37,907 nucleotides of DNA, from IMG/VR virus record IMGVR_UViG_3300037488_000216, positions 1 to 37,907 of that record; one strand, written 5' to 3'. Of the stretch, positions 25,038-31,109 are shown piece by piece; the stretch's first letter is position 1; each line of letters begins with the position of its first letter. This DNA is from a virus. A model generated the notes under the pieces. The model saw nothing but the letters and a program-made list of their open reading frames with translations, was not told the DNA's origin and made no database searches. Position numbers and translations under genes: made by a program.

Positions 25038-25478
25038 CTAATTAAAAGGTATGTCATCGTCCATGTCTTCAAACCCATGGGCGGCTTGAGCCTTCACCGG
25101 GCGGGTATGCTGCTCTGGGGCCGCCTGGCGCTCTCCGGCCTCTGGTGCCTTGCCTAGCATCTTCATCTCACTCGCCACGATCCCAGTGGTGTAGCGTTCA
25201 ACCCCTGATTTGTCGGTCCACTTCTTGGTTTCGAGTCTTCCCTCGATGTAGACAGAAGACCCCTTCCGCAGGTAATTGGCAGCTACTTCAGCAAGCTTCC
25301 TGTAGAAAGTTACGCGGTGCCACTCTGTATTCTCCTTGGACTCTCCGCTATTCTTATCCTTCCACGACTCCGATGTGGCCACGGACACCGACACAACTGA
25401 ATCTCCATTCTGCATATAGCGAACCTCTGGATCTTTACCAACATTGCCCAAAATTATTACTTTATTTACTGATGCCAT
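25038..25478 (-). CDS. ssb: Single-stranded DNA-binding protein
   Basis: This 146-residue SSB coats single-stranded DNA during replication and recombination. It has the bacterial-type OB fold ([20 protein letters not shown], then [20 protein letters not shown] and a [16 protein letters not shown] strand). A Pro/Gln/Ala-rich linker leads to an acidic tip ending DMDDDIPFN, the usual docking tail for partner proteins. The start at 25478 is chosen because AAGGAG lies 8 bases upstream; the open frame extends 13 codons further but lacks such a site. Neighbouring ERF and exonuclease genes make a recombination module likely. Confidence 0.95.
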   Translation of the reverse strand: MASVNKVIILGNVGKDPEVRYMQNGDSVVSVSVATSESWKDKNSGESKENTEWHRVTFYRKLAEVAANYLRKGSSVYIEGRLETKKWTDKSGVERYTTGIVASEMKMLGKAPEAGERQAAPEQHTRPVKAQAAHGFEDMDDDIPFN

Positions 25479-26064
25479 TTTGATTCTCCTTTTTATTTGC
25501 TTTAATTTGACGGACACAAGATGCTACGGTTCCATGGTTCATGCACAGAAGTACAGCGATTCTATGTGGCATATATAGTTTCCCAGTGTTCGGGTCTATT
25601 TTGCCCATCATAAATTCAATCTCTGGCATTCTACTTTTTACTGACTCGTGCCTGACGAACTCCTTCTGCGGGGTATTGCGCGGCCTTTGAATCCTTGGCG
25701 GCAGATGATTGTCAGTCCGGTACTCATCGATTATCTTGCGGCAATAATAGTACCTCAAAGTGTAGTTTACCGTGCTGAAAGATTCGGCGATCTCGATTAA
25801 CGACTTACCTTTGTCTATCATCTGCGACATTTCCTTGGCGTGTTTGGAGAATAGATTCTTGCGACCCCTCTTCTCATCAACACTATCAATAAACATACTC
25901 GCGGCCTTACCAGGGTATCTCAGCGACAGATACTTAATTTGAGCGGGGTAGTTGAATACTAGATCCAACTTAGTGCTGTCGCATACCAGCAATGGGCTTG
26001 CTCTGGTGTACTCAACCGCCCAATGCACGGTCTTGGGGCAGTCGGAGAACATATCCTCAAACAT
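25462..26064 (-). CDS. Hypothetical protein with two helix-turn-helix-like segments
   Basis: This 200-residue basic protein has no family I recognise. Two stretches look like HTH units: residues about 82-112 ([20 protein letters not shown]) and about 165-190 ([20 protein letters not shown]). The middle is rich in Arg/Pro ([12 protein letters not shown]). GGAG lies 8 bases before its ATG. Its 3' end overlaps the SSB start by 17 bases and contains the SSB ribosome binding site. It may be a DNA-binding accessory of the replication/recombination operon, inferred from HTH-like pattern and position. Confidence 0.62.
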   Translation of the reverse strand: MFEDMFSDCPKTVHWAVEYTRASPLLVCDSTKLDLVFNYPAQIKYLSLRYPGKAASMFIDSVDEKRGRKNLFSKHAKEMSQMIDKGKSLIEIAESFSTVNYTLRYYYCRKIIDEYRTDNHLPPRIQRPRNTPQKEFVRHESVKSRMPEIEFMMGKIDPNTGKLYMPHRIAVLLCMNHGTVASCVRQIKANKKENQNGISK

Positions 26065-26479
26065 CGGCAGTCTCCGTTTCGTGACCTAATATTGACCGCA
26101 CTACAACAGAAGGTGGAACAAGTTCACCAGTAATTGAAGAATAAATATATTCAAAATTATCAGGGAAAGATTTCCATTTTCTATGATCATTAAAAGCCAT
26201 ATCTAACCTCTCCGATAAATTTGAGGGTTCGTTAAATGGTTCCCATTCTTCGAAATCCCCGTCCGCTTCGTCATTTCCAAACATTTTTGCAGATCCTGGC
26301 CACAACACCCCTCCATTTTTTACTGTTTTAAACAAACAATCGAATGGATTTGTAAGTTCATCTATCGTCCAAAATAGTTCAACTAAATCAGTTGCCACGA
26401 AGAATCCAACCATTTCATCCCCATCGCCCAATTTATGGTCTTTGCTGCGTTTTAATTTAACAATGTATGCACTCATCAT
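26057..26479 (-). CDS. Hypothetical acidic early protein
   Basis: This 140-residue acidic protein (MMSAYIVKLKRSKDHKLGDG start; WPGSAKMFGNDEADGDFEEW middle) has no motif I can name. The ATG at 26479 shares ATGA with the stop of the exonuclease gene. The second ATG at 26476 has better spacing from the GGGGGA and may be the true start. Its 3' end overlaps the next gene by 8 bases. The base composition is more AT-rich than that of the exonuclease gene next to it, compatible with separate acquisition. Confidence 0.62.
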   Translation of the reverse strand: MMSAYIVKLKRSKDHKLGDGDEMVGFFVATDLVELFWTIDELTNPFDCLFKTVKNGGVLWPGSAKMFGNDEADGDFEEWEPFNEPSNLSERLDMAFNDHRKWKSFPDNFEYIYSSITGELVPPSVVVRSILGHETETADV

Positions 26480-27081
26480 TTCCCCCAGTTTAAAAGTTTT
26501 TGATACATCTGATCTGATTCTTTTAAAAAGATCCTGACCTCAAGTTCCAGCGCCTTGATGTAGTCTTCATCACGCTCAACCCTATAAACATACAGGCTCA
26601 GATTGTCTGGGAGATCAGGAGAGTAGGAGCAGAAATCGAACCACTCCCTGCAGGTTACCCACAGGCACCCCTGCACTTGCGCCCGGTGACCCGACGGATA
26701 CCCTCCGGCCTGGATAGTTTCGATCTGGATATGAGGAAGTACCGACTTGATCTCGCACCCACCGTCCGTCCCAATCAATCCGTCAGGACTACACCCAGCC
26801 ATGATAGATGAATGGGGTACGAATCCAACCTCCTCAACAATGTTACCGGTGGTGGACTCATATGCCATACGAGCGAAAGGCTCCTGTTCCGTTCCTCTGT
26901 CTGTATGAACATTTGAGAATGACTCAGCAGCCACCTTGCCGGTCAATCGTTCGGTGACGATCTTGAGCAGATACTTTTTGCGAGTAATTCCTTGACCCTT
27001 GGCCAGGACATCAGCAAAACATGATGCTGTAGCACGGCCCCTCCGGGCCTCAAACCATGCATCCGATCCCTGGATATCCAT
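26476..27081 (-). CDS. YqaJ / lambda-exonuclease-type recombination nuclease
   Basis: This 201-residue nuclease of the PD-(D/E)XK class should digest one strand of double-stranded DNA ends to feed the annealing protein. Signatures: GSDAWFEARRGRATAS at the N-terminus (W-x-x-x-R-x-G-x-x-T-A-S, as in YqaJ proteins), RGTEQEPFARMAYE at 62-75, the catalytic set in GCSPDG (D100) and GCEIKS (E110, K112), and RAQVQGCLW at 133-141. I start it at ATG 27081, which overlaps the annealing-protein stop (TAATG). The open frame upstream of it lies inside that gene. Order annealing protein - exonuclease - SSB is standard. Confidence 0.88.
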   Translation of the reverse strand: MDIQGSDAWFEARRGRATASCFADVLAKGQGITRKKYLLKIVTERLTGKVAAESFSNVHTDRGTEQEPFARMAYESTTGNIVEEVGFVPHSSIMAGCSPDGLIGTDGGCEIKSVLPHIQIETIQAGGYPSGHRAQVQGCLWVTCREWFDFCSYSPDLPDNLSLYVYRVERDEDYIKALELEVRIFLKESDQMYQKLLNWGK

Positions 27082-27683
27082 TATTTCACCGCCGCATCGA
27101 TAAACTCCAAATGCTTCAAGAGAACCGCCTTGATCCGTGCATGAGCAGCCAGATCCTGTATTACAGTGCAAGCATTAAGTGCCTTTTGCCATTCTGCCTT
27201 AGCCTGTTCCTTTGTCAGCGTGGCCTCGATCTTGGCCTTGAAGTCACCTATCTGCCGCTCAGACATAATCTCAACTTCTTTTTTGTCATCTTTTTCTATT
27301 GCCTTATTCCCATCATCATCCTCCGGGGCGATACCAACCATGGCTGCCAGGGCGTATCTACGGGCATAGGTTATTGCAGATCCAACTCCATGGGCATCAG
27401 GCTTTGCCAAGGGCATTACAAACCGGCTGCTGATCCACTGGCCAGATGAGTGCATAAGTATTGTCTCGACCGCGATCCCGCCGGTCTCAGACACATCGGG
27501 CATCTGCACTACAGACAATTCATTCTTGGCCAACTGCTCACGGCAAGCATCCCAGGTGCTGGCAAGGTCAGCGTACTTTGCCTTGAAGTGCGGGTTCAAA
27601 CTGTCCTTCAACGCACCTTTTATAGCACCTTGGGCGCGGGATAATGCTGCTGCTAACTCATTTATATTCTCAGACTTGTTCAT
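27081..27683 (-). CDS. ERF-family single-strand annealing protein
   Basis: This 200-residue protein anneals complementary single strands in phage recombination. The hallmark GSAITYARRYALAAMVGIAP at 101-120, followed by EDDDGN, is the ERF-family core. The N-terminus (NINELAAALSRAQGAIKGAL, then NPHFKAKYADLAS) also fits. AGGAG is 8 bases before the ATG, inside the preceding gene. The C-terminal third is a Lys/Glu/Ala-rich helical region ending in AVK. Together with the adjacent nuclease and SSB it makes a complete Red-like system. Confidence 0.92.
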   Translation of the reverse strand: MNKSENINELAAALSRAQGAIKGALKDSLNPHFKAKYADLASTWDACREQLAKNELSVVQMPDVSETGGIAVETILMHSSGQWISSRFVMPLAKPDAHGVGSAITYARRYALAAMVGIAPEDDDGNKAIEKDDKKEVEIMSERQIGDFKAKIEATLTKEQAKAEWQKALNACTVIQDLAAHARIKAVLLKHLEFIDAAVK

Positions 27684-27858
27684 GTTGTTGCTCCTGTTGT
27701 AGTTGTTGTTGATAATTTAATTCGGTAGAGTCATCGATCCACTGGTCCAGCAATTCAACAAAGTGTTCCTTGCAGACCCAGCCGCCATCGTTGAGGATGA
27801 TCATGGCCGCATCATTTACCTGGCTTTCGCTAGGTGCATACGATTGATATGATTTCAT
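27670..27858 (-). CDS. Small hypothetical protein with glutamine-rich tail
   Basis: This 62-residue acidic protein has residues 1-48 with a compact look (NDAAMIILNDGGWVCKEHFV). It then has a Gln-rich tail (NYQQQLQQEQQHEQV) that overlaps the ERF start by 14 bases and carries its ribosome binding site. The tail composition may simply reflect the CAA-rich bases there. A near-perfect initiation region (AAAGGAGATTACTAAAATGA) precedes it, nearly identical to that of the next upstream gene. Function unknown. Confidence 0.62.
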   Translation of the reverse strand: MKSYQSYAPSESQVNDAAMIILNDGGWVCKEHFVELLDQWIDDSTELNYQQQLQQEQQHEQV

Positions 27859-27876
27859 TTTAGTAATCTCCTTTAT

Positions 27877-28092
27877 TTACAAAATACGCTCAAATGTTAA
27901 CTTGTTGAAAAAGTGGGAGGCCTGTAGCCCGTATTTAACTGGGCGCTTCCTGTACAACTCCCAGCTATCACCAGCATCTCGCACTCCATAATTCACCATG
28001 GTATCGCCAAAGAATCTCATTGTTTCCCTGGTAAAGAAAAAATGACCCGAATCGCTATGTTCCACGTTCCACTTCAACTCACTTGGCCTCAT
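27877..28092 (-). CDS. Small conserved-looking hypothetical protein
   Basis: This 71-residue protein is rich in aromatic residues (HFFFTRETMRFFGDTMVNYG, then WELYRKRPVKYGLQASHFFN). The 'R-x-T-M-R-F-F-G-D-T-M-x-N-Y-G' and 'L-Y-R-x-x-P-V-K-x-G' elements seem familiar from small phage early proteins, possibly one of the numbered DUF families, but no function is known to me. It has a strong ribosome binding site (AAAGGAGATTATTAAAATGA) and lies 18 bases before the next gene. Confidence 0.65.
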   Translation of the reverse strand: MRPSELKWNVEHSDSGHFFFTRETMRFFGDTMVNYGVRDAGDSWELYRKRPVKYGLQASHFFNKLTFERIL

Positions 28093-28093
28093 T

Positions 28094-28360
28094 TTAATAA
28101 TCTCCTTTATTGATAGATGCGGCTTGACCCCGTCTAGGATCGTCTAGGATCTCGTCCAGTGCGCTATCTGCACCTTTTGATGTGTAGGTACGCTGACGTT
28201 CCTCTTGCTGGTCATCTGCCCTCTCAATGATGGCGCGGTACGACTTCAGTAAAGCTTCACGAGTTGCTTGATCCTTGATGCTGTTGAAACTCAGTATGCT
28301 TCTAGCAACTCCAAGCTGGTACTGGGTTACTTGCTGCTCGATGATGTCTTTTAAAATCAT
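28094..28360 (-). CDS. Small hypothetical helical protein carrying a 10-bp tandem repeat
   Basis: This 88-residue protein has a helical N-terminal two-thirds (IIEQQVTQYQLGVARSILSF, then ATREALLKSYRAIIERADDQ) and an acidic-to-basic tail (LDEILDDPRRGQAASINKGDY). A perfect tandem 10-base repeat (CGTCTAGGAT twice, 28131-28150 on the plus strand) codes for part of the tail. GGAG lies 6 bases before the ATG. No family is recognised. Confidence 0.62.
   Translation of the reverse strand: MILKDIIEQQVTQYQLGVARSILSFNSIKDQATREALLKSYRAIIERADDQQEERQRTYTSKGADSALDEILDDPRRGQAASINKGDY
28131..28150 (+). repeat. 10-bp perfect tandem duplication
   Basis: CGTCTAGGAT occurs twice in direct succession within the 3' end of the 88-residue early gene. 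Ten is not a multiple of three, so gain or loss of one unit would switch the reading frame of the protein's tail. With both copies the frame closes just before the next gene; with one copy it would run into that gene. Confidence 0.85.
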
Positions 28361-28361
28361 T

Positions 28362-28496
28362 TTAAACTCCGCAGTTATCGATTGATGAAACGAGTGCCAG
28401 GCCCAGAACTATCACGGCTATCAGTAAGATAGGGATAGGGTCGAACTCAGGCACCCACTTGTTAAGGTCACTTCCGTACTTGTCGTATTTGCTCAT
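28362..28496 (-). CDS. 44-residue membrane protein, first gene of the early operon
   Basis: This short gene encodes 44 residues with a polar N-terminus (MSKYDKYGSDLNKWVPEFDP), then one membrane helix (IPILLIAVIVLGLALVSS) and a short tail. GGAG lies about 7 bases before the ATG, and the gene ends one base before the next start region. It would be the first product made from the leftward early promoter. A membrane-located early function such as exclusion or host takeover is possible but not shown. Confidence 0.68.
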   Translation of the reverse strand: MSKYDKYGSDLNKWVPEFDPIPILLIAVIVLGLALVSSIDNCGV

Positions 28497-28536
28497 TTTG
28501 TTCTCCAGTTAAGTTGTTTGCTGCGACCACAACCAA

Positions 28537-28565
28537 ATCGTACATCAGAACCAAGCACATTGCAA
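28537..28565 (-). promoter_or_regulatory. Leftward early promoter
   Basis: Read on the minus strand, TTGCAA (28560-28565) and TACGAT (28537-28542) are separated by 17 bases, a good sigma-70 layout. The predicted start near 28530 gives a 30-odd base leader carrying the ribosome binding site of the first early gene. No other promoter is evident for the minus-strand operon. Confidence 0.62.
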
Positions 28566-28612
28566 CACCATTGTGCATAAATAAATCACTTGCAACTGTA
28601 CAATTATTGTGC
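28555..28612. promoter_or_regulatory. Candidate operator region between divergent promoters
   Basis: Between the two promoters lie repeated short sites. TTGTGC occurs at 28571-28576 and 28607-28612, 36 bases apart. Its complement GCACA is at 28555-28559. A dyad ACAAT-T-ATTGT at 28600-28610 lies in the rightward promoter spacer. Both -35 boxes are the self-complementary TTGCAA, 30 bases apart. These are likely binding sites for the adjacent Cro-like protein. The exact operators are inferred. Confidence 0.5.
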
Positions 28613-28619
28613 CTATAAT
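28590..28619 (+). promoter_or_regulatory. Rightward promoter of the Cro-like gene, probably leaderless
   Basis: TTGCAA (28590-28595) and a perfect TATAAT (28614-28619) are separated by 18 bases. The ATG of the next gene begins at 28625, only 5 bases after the -10 box, so the transcript should begin at or within a base or two of the ATG. No ribosome binding site is possible. This mirrors leaderless cI expression in lambda. Confidence 0.7.
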
Positions 28620-28624
28620 GTGGG

Positions 28625-28813
28625 ATGAACAAAAAAGACCTTATAGAATTGTTGGGGGGAACCGCAGAAAGGGCGGCAACAAAGCTGGGATACAGTCACA
28701 GAAACTCTATCCAGCGATTCCCAGATGAGTTGACTGCTAGTCAGGTCAATGTTGTTTTATTAAGAATGAGGGCTGTCAGAATACCTATCCCTCAAAATTG
28801 GAGATTAAAATGA
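28625..28813 (+). CDS. Cro-like helix-turn-helix regulator
   Basis: This 62-residue protein, MNKKDLIELLGGTAERAATK then LGYSHRNSIQRFPDELTASQ, has a Cro-type layout. The helix-turn-helix (about residues 12-32: TAERAATKLGYSHRNSIQRFP) is followed by a C-terminal tail (VVLLRMRAVRIPIPQNW). It lies at the first position right of the divergent control region, so it probably represses one or both promoters. No CI-type repressor is seen. Its ATG is almost at the predicted transcription start. Its TGA overlaps the next ATG. Confidence 0.75.
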   Translation: MNKKDLIELLGGTAERAATKLGYSHRNSIQRFPDELTASQVNVVLLRMRAVRIPIPQNWRLK

Positions 28814-29034
28814 AATCACAGAAATTTAGGTTGTTAGAATGGCTAAAGAAGCGCGGCAGTGTCACTCGTATACAGGCATATGAGAAGCTTGGAATCTTTG
28901 AACTGTCTCGCCGGTTGTCAGAGTTACAGGCTGATGGCCATATCATAGACCGATCTATGAGGGTTTATGTCAAGAACCGGTTTGGAGAAGAAATTAAGGT
29001 AGGAAAGTCTTTTCTTATTAAAGCTAAATACTGA
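28810..29034 (+). CDS. Winged-helix (HTH_39-like) protein
   Basis: This 74-residue protein, MKSQKFRLLEWLKKRGSVTR then QAYEKLGIFELSRRLSELQA and a short strand pair (YVKNRFGEEIKVGKSFLI), is a compact winged helix of the kind found in many phage early regions. I start it at ATG 28810, in ATGA overlap with the Cro-like stop, with GGAG 7 bases upstream, rather than at the ATG at 28798. It is likely a transcription regulator of the rightward operon. The last codons overlap the extended -10 promoter of the following leader. Confidence 0.75.
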   Translation: MKSQKFRLLEWLKKRGSVTRIQAYEKLGIFELSRRLSELQADGHIIDRSMRVYVKNRFGEEIKVGKSFLIKAKY

Positions 29035-29040
29035 TATAAT
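29032..29040 (+). promoter_or_regulatory. Extended -10 promoter upstream of the structured leader
   Basis: TGATATAAT (29032-29040) is a perfect extended -10 element (TGnTATAAT) with no convincing -35 box, which extended -10 promoters do not need. The predicted start is around 29046-29048, at the first base of the first hairpin, so the RNA would begin with structure. It would drive the leader and the replication gene. Confidence 0.62.
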
Positions 29041-29044
29041 CACC

Positions 29045-29178
29045 CTGCCTGGACTCACAAGCCGGGCAGTCTACGAGGTATCAAATGCAAATAACTAGTA
29101 TCTTTTATGATGGGACCCGGGCGAAACGCCTATACCTCGTTGTGGCTATCGTCTGTCGGGTTGTTCCCGGCTCCCATC
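29045..29178 (+). ncRNA. Structured RNA leader with an interleaved (pseudoknot) pairing pattern
   Basis: No gene lies in 29035-29194. Instead there are five complementary pairs: a 5' hairpin (29045-29052 with 29062-29069, 8 pairs, one G-T); stem A (ACGAGGTAT 29073-29081 with ATACCTCGT 29132-29140, 9 perfect pairs); stem B (GATGGGA 29109-29115 with TCCCATC 29172-29178, 7 perfect pairs, extendable across one mismatch); hairpin C (GGCG 29120-29123 with CGCC 29127-29130, AAA loop); and hairpin D (29155-29160 with 29166-29171, loop TTGTT). A and B interleave (A-B-A'-B'), so both can form only as a pseudoknot. The strand order A-B-C-A'-D-B' matches that of HDV-like ribozymes, but the catalytic C-x-x-A joint between D and B' is missing. 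I cannot match it to a known riboswitch. Confidence 0.6.
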
Positions 29179-29194
29179 GCAAAGGATATTTATT

Positions 29195-30019
29195 ATGAGT
29201 TCAACTCCATGGTTCAAGTTCTACCCAGGTGATTACCTGGCAGATACCAGAAGACTGACCAGAAGTCAGCATGGTGCCTACTTGCTTTTAATAATCGATT
29301 ACTTCGCAAGCGGTAAAGCCCCTCCAAATGATGATGAAATCTTAGCCAGACTTACTTTATGCGAATCGCAAAGCGAGTGGATTGCGATACGCAAAGCGAT
29401 CTCACAATACTTTGACATCACTGATGTTTGGACCAACTCTCGCTGCGAGAAAGAACTCAATGCGAGAACGTCAGAACACAATAAAAAGAGTGAGGCCGGT
29501 AAAAAAGGCAATGAAATCAAGTGGGGTCAATCGCAAAGCGAGTCGCAAAACACTGATTCTGCGAATCGCAATTCGATCGCAATACCAGATGTTAGAAGTC
29601 AGAGGTTAGATGTTAGAAGTAAGAAGTCAGAATCCATAAAAAACAAAGACACGCATCTATCGATGCTTCTCAATGTTGGAGTTGAAAATCAAATAGCAAA
29701 AGACTGGCTGTCGATAAGGAAGATCAAAAGACTTCCTCTTACAGAAACCGCATTTGATGCCATTTCCAAAAAGATTCTGGGTGCCGGGCTGACAATGAAC
29801 GCCGGTATAAAGATTTGTGTTGAGCAGGGGTGGGCTGGTTTTAGTGCGGACTGGCTTGCCACGGTGCCAGAGTTAAAGTTAAGGGGTCCTCATGTGAACT
29901 GGTACGACACAGAAGAAGCAACGCACGAAAGAGCAAGACGGGAAGGAGTGGAAATAATTGATGATCTTAGACTATTACGAGTGAGGTTAAACGATGTTAT
30001 ACAATCAAAGAGGATCTGA
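29195..30019 (+). CDS. DUF1376-type replication initiator (lambda O-like role)
   Basis: This 274-residue protein opens with the DUF1376/YdaU pattern (STPWFKFYPGDYLADTRRLT, then QHGAYLLLIIDYF), a winged-helix unit found in phage replication proteins. A polar linker (residues about 105-155, SQSESQNTDSANR and DVRSQRLDVRSK) separates it from a C-terminal domain with AKDWLSIRKIKRLPLTETAF and GWAGFSADWL, which often recruits the replication machinery. The linker is encoded by repeats that look like an origin. AAAGGA lies before the ATG. No helicase or loader gene is recognised, so the host DnaB system is probably recruited. Confidence 0.78.
   Translation: MSSTPWFKFYPGDYLADTRRLTRSQHGAYLLLIIDYFASGKAPPNDDEILARLTLCESQSEWIAIRKAISQYFDITDVWTNSRCEKELNARTSEHNKKSEAGKKGNEIKWGQSQSESQNTDSANRNSIAIPDVRSQRLDVRSKKSESIKNKDTHLSMLLNVGVENQIAKDWLSIRKIKRLPLTETAFDAISKKILGAGLTMNAGIKICVEQGWAGFSADWLATVPELKLRGPHVNWYDTEEATHERARREGVEIIDDLRLLRVRLNDVIQSKRI
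29361..29660 (+). other. Putative replication origin: iterons inside the initiator gene
   Basis: Repeats of the dyad TCGCAAAGCGA occur as AATCGCAAAGCGAGT at 29364-29378 and 29529-29543. A related copy (ATACGCAAAGCGATC) is at 29387-29401, and GCGAATCGCA is at 29361-29370 and 29561-29570. Further partial copies lie at 29543-29548 and 29576-29582. They are followed by an AT-rich, purine-biased stretch with a 13-base direct repeat (AGATGTTAGAAGT at 29587-29599 and 29608-29620). Dyad-symmetric iterons plus an adjacent A-rich region inside the initiator gene is exactly the arrangement of lambda ori in gene O. Confidence 0.6.
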
Positions 30020-30248
30020 ACCGGAGAGCAGACCGTTTATTAATTGTTCTGTTGGTTCGTGCCGTGGAAGCGCAATACTTGTAGTTAACAAATCAAATGT
30101 ATGTAGGGAGCATTATGAGAACTTCCATACGAGCGAGGCGTTGAAGTGGAACCTTAAAATGGGTCTTGATACTGTGGATAAGCGCAAGGATTTCGTGTCT
30201 GCAAATATCAGGCAAACAATTAAATCAATCAAAACAACTGGAGTCTAA
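29994..30248 (+). CDS. Small hypothetical protein with Cys/His zinc-site pattern
   Basis: This 84-residue basic protein has INCSVGSCRGS near residue 17 and NVCREHYENFH near residue 35. The C-x4-C...C-x2-H spacing suggests a single structural zinc. GAGG lies about 8 bases before the ATG, and the gene overlaps the replication gene by 26 bases. The C-terminal half is Lys-rich and helical. No family is recognised. Confidence 0.65.
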   Translation: MLYNQRGSEPESRPFINCSVGSCRGSAILVVNKSNVCREHYENFHTSEALKWNLKMGLDTVDKRKDFVSANIRQTIKSIKTTGV

Positions 30249-30249
30249 A

Positions 30250-30468
30250 ATGAAATCTGGAAAATTCGCATGGGAAACAAAGCATGAGATCGCGTTTCTT
30301 AACAAGATTGGCACCTGGGGGGCTACCCCTAATCGCTTGGCCAAATCGAAGCCTGAGTTGGTTCAGCAGTATTTGGATGTAATGTTCAATCGTAAAAACT
30401 GGGGTGATGTAGATAAAAAAAAGGTTGAGGATCACTGTTTCAACATGATCGCCGGTCGAACAAGTTGA
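30250..30468 (+). CDS. Small basic hypothetical protein
   Basis: This 72-residue protein starts at ATG 30250 (MKSGKFAWETKHEIAFLNKI), with TGGAG 7 bases upstream, one base after the previous stop. The frame is open further upstream to 30166 but inside the previous gene. It has the look of a small helical DNA- or protein-binding unit (TPNRLAKSKPELVQQYLDVM). Its stop overlaps the TTG start of the next gene (TTGA). Function unknown. Confidence 0.65.
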   Translation: MKSGKFAWETKHEIAFLNKIGTWGATPNRLAKSKPELVQQYLDVMFNRKNWGDVDKKKVEDHCFNMIAGRTS

Positions 30469-30689
30469 TCTACTGGCATGGCCGCAAGTTTGAAATCGTG
30501 TCGGAGTCGGTTATAACGGTTCATCCTGACCCATTGCCAAAAAAGAAGGGGGATAGATCAAGAGTCTACCCTCCTTCCTTCCAATACATCGCAGTCAAGA
30601 CAAAAGAGGTTAAAGATGAAAGACGAAATAAGCCCGTTCAAAGCATTAGATTTCCTTCGAGACAACGCGGAGGAGTATGGACGGTGTAA
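30465..30689 (+). CDS. Small basic hypothetical protein, TTG start coupled to previous stop
   Basis: This 74-residue basic protein begins at TTG 30465, which shares TTGA with the previous stop: MIYWHGRKFEIVSESVITVH, then a Lys/Pro-rich middle (DPLPKKKGDRSRVYPPSF). It lacks its own clear ribosome binding site, so coupling is assumed. The last 74 bases overlap the next gene in another frame. The first 50 residues look like a beta-rich small domain. The gene is plausible but less certain than its neighbours. Confidence 0.5.
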   Translation: MIYWHGRKFEIVSESVITVHPDPLPKKKGDRSRVYPPSFQYIAVKTKEVKDERRNKPVQSIRFPSRQRGGVWTV

Positions 30690-30948
30690 AGCGAATGTAA
30701 TTTATCTCCAAGAATTCCGCAAATCCAAAAAGAGTCTGCTTATGAATCAGTCGGATCTGAAGACTGAATCTGCGAAGGAGGCTTTCGCTTACGCCCACGA
30801 GGAATACCAAGATCACCTGGCCACGATCCGGGTTGCCATCGAGGAATACGAGTCTATGAGGTGGATGATGATTGCAGCCCAGGCTAAGATTGATGTATGG
30901 AGATCCTTGGAATCAAGTGCTAGGATGCTCGACAAGGCGGCAACGTGA
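30616..30948 (+). CDS. Conserved phage early protein of unknown function
   Basis: This 110-residue all-helical protein, MKDEISPFKALDFLRDNAEE, then KANVIYLQEFRKSKKSLLMN and EYESMRWMMIAAQAKIDVWR, shows a pattern I have met in many phages next to recombination and replication genes (A-x-x-x-x-Y-L-x-E-F-R-K-S-K-K, then AQAKI-x-VWRS). The function is not established. A good ribosome binding site (GAGG, 7 bases) precedes it. The stop overlaps the GTG of the next gene. Confidence 0.72.
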   Translation: MKDEISPFKALDFLRDNAEEYGRCKANVIYLQEFRKSKKSLLMNQSDLKTESAKEAFAYAHEEYQDHLATIRVAIEEYESMRWMMIAAQAKIDVWRSLESSARMLDKAAT

Positions 30949-31109
30949 CCAAGTATTGCATGGGTTGCAGACAGATGAGGGATTACAGCAAACCACTGGA
31001 CTGGGGGGTGAAGCTTAACAAATGGGGGAAGGTGTCTCGAAAGATCTGCCCTATCTGCGTAGCGGGTGCCAAGAAGTATAGCGTTTCCGGGAAGTATGAA
31101 AGGCCATGA
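30945..31109 (+). CDS. 54-residue zinc-ribbon protein, GTG start
   Basis: This gene fits the gap exactly. GTG 30945 overlaps the previous TGA (GTGA) and its TGA overlaps the NinG ATG (ATGA). The product is basic, with CMGC at residues 5-8 and CPIC at 35-38, the two knuckles of a zinc ribbon, and a conserved-looking core (VKLNKWGKVSRKICPIC). Double coupling and Cys spacing make it convincing despite its size. It probably binds nucleic acid or a replication protein, by analogy with other phage ribbons. Confidence 0.78.
   Translation: MTKYCMGCRQMRDYSKPLDWGVKLNKWGKVSRKICPICVAGAKKYSVSGKYERP

Noticed and set aside
29107-29131. TGATGG...GCGAAAC, resembling a hammerhead ribozyme core
   Set aside because: The core would need CTGATGA and a self-complementary stem II between the two boxes; both are missing, and the GAAA is better explained as the loop of a small hairpin.
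29045-29178. Assigning the leader as a true HDV-like ribozyme
   Set aside because: Strand order fits, but there is no joint with a catalytic C before the last strand, and the joint between stems A and B is 27 bases rather than a few. Reported only as structured RNA.
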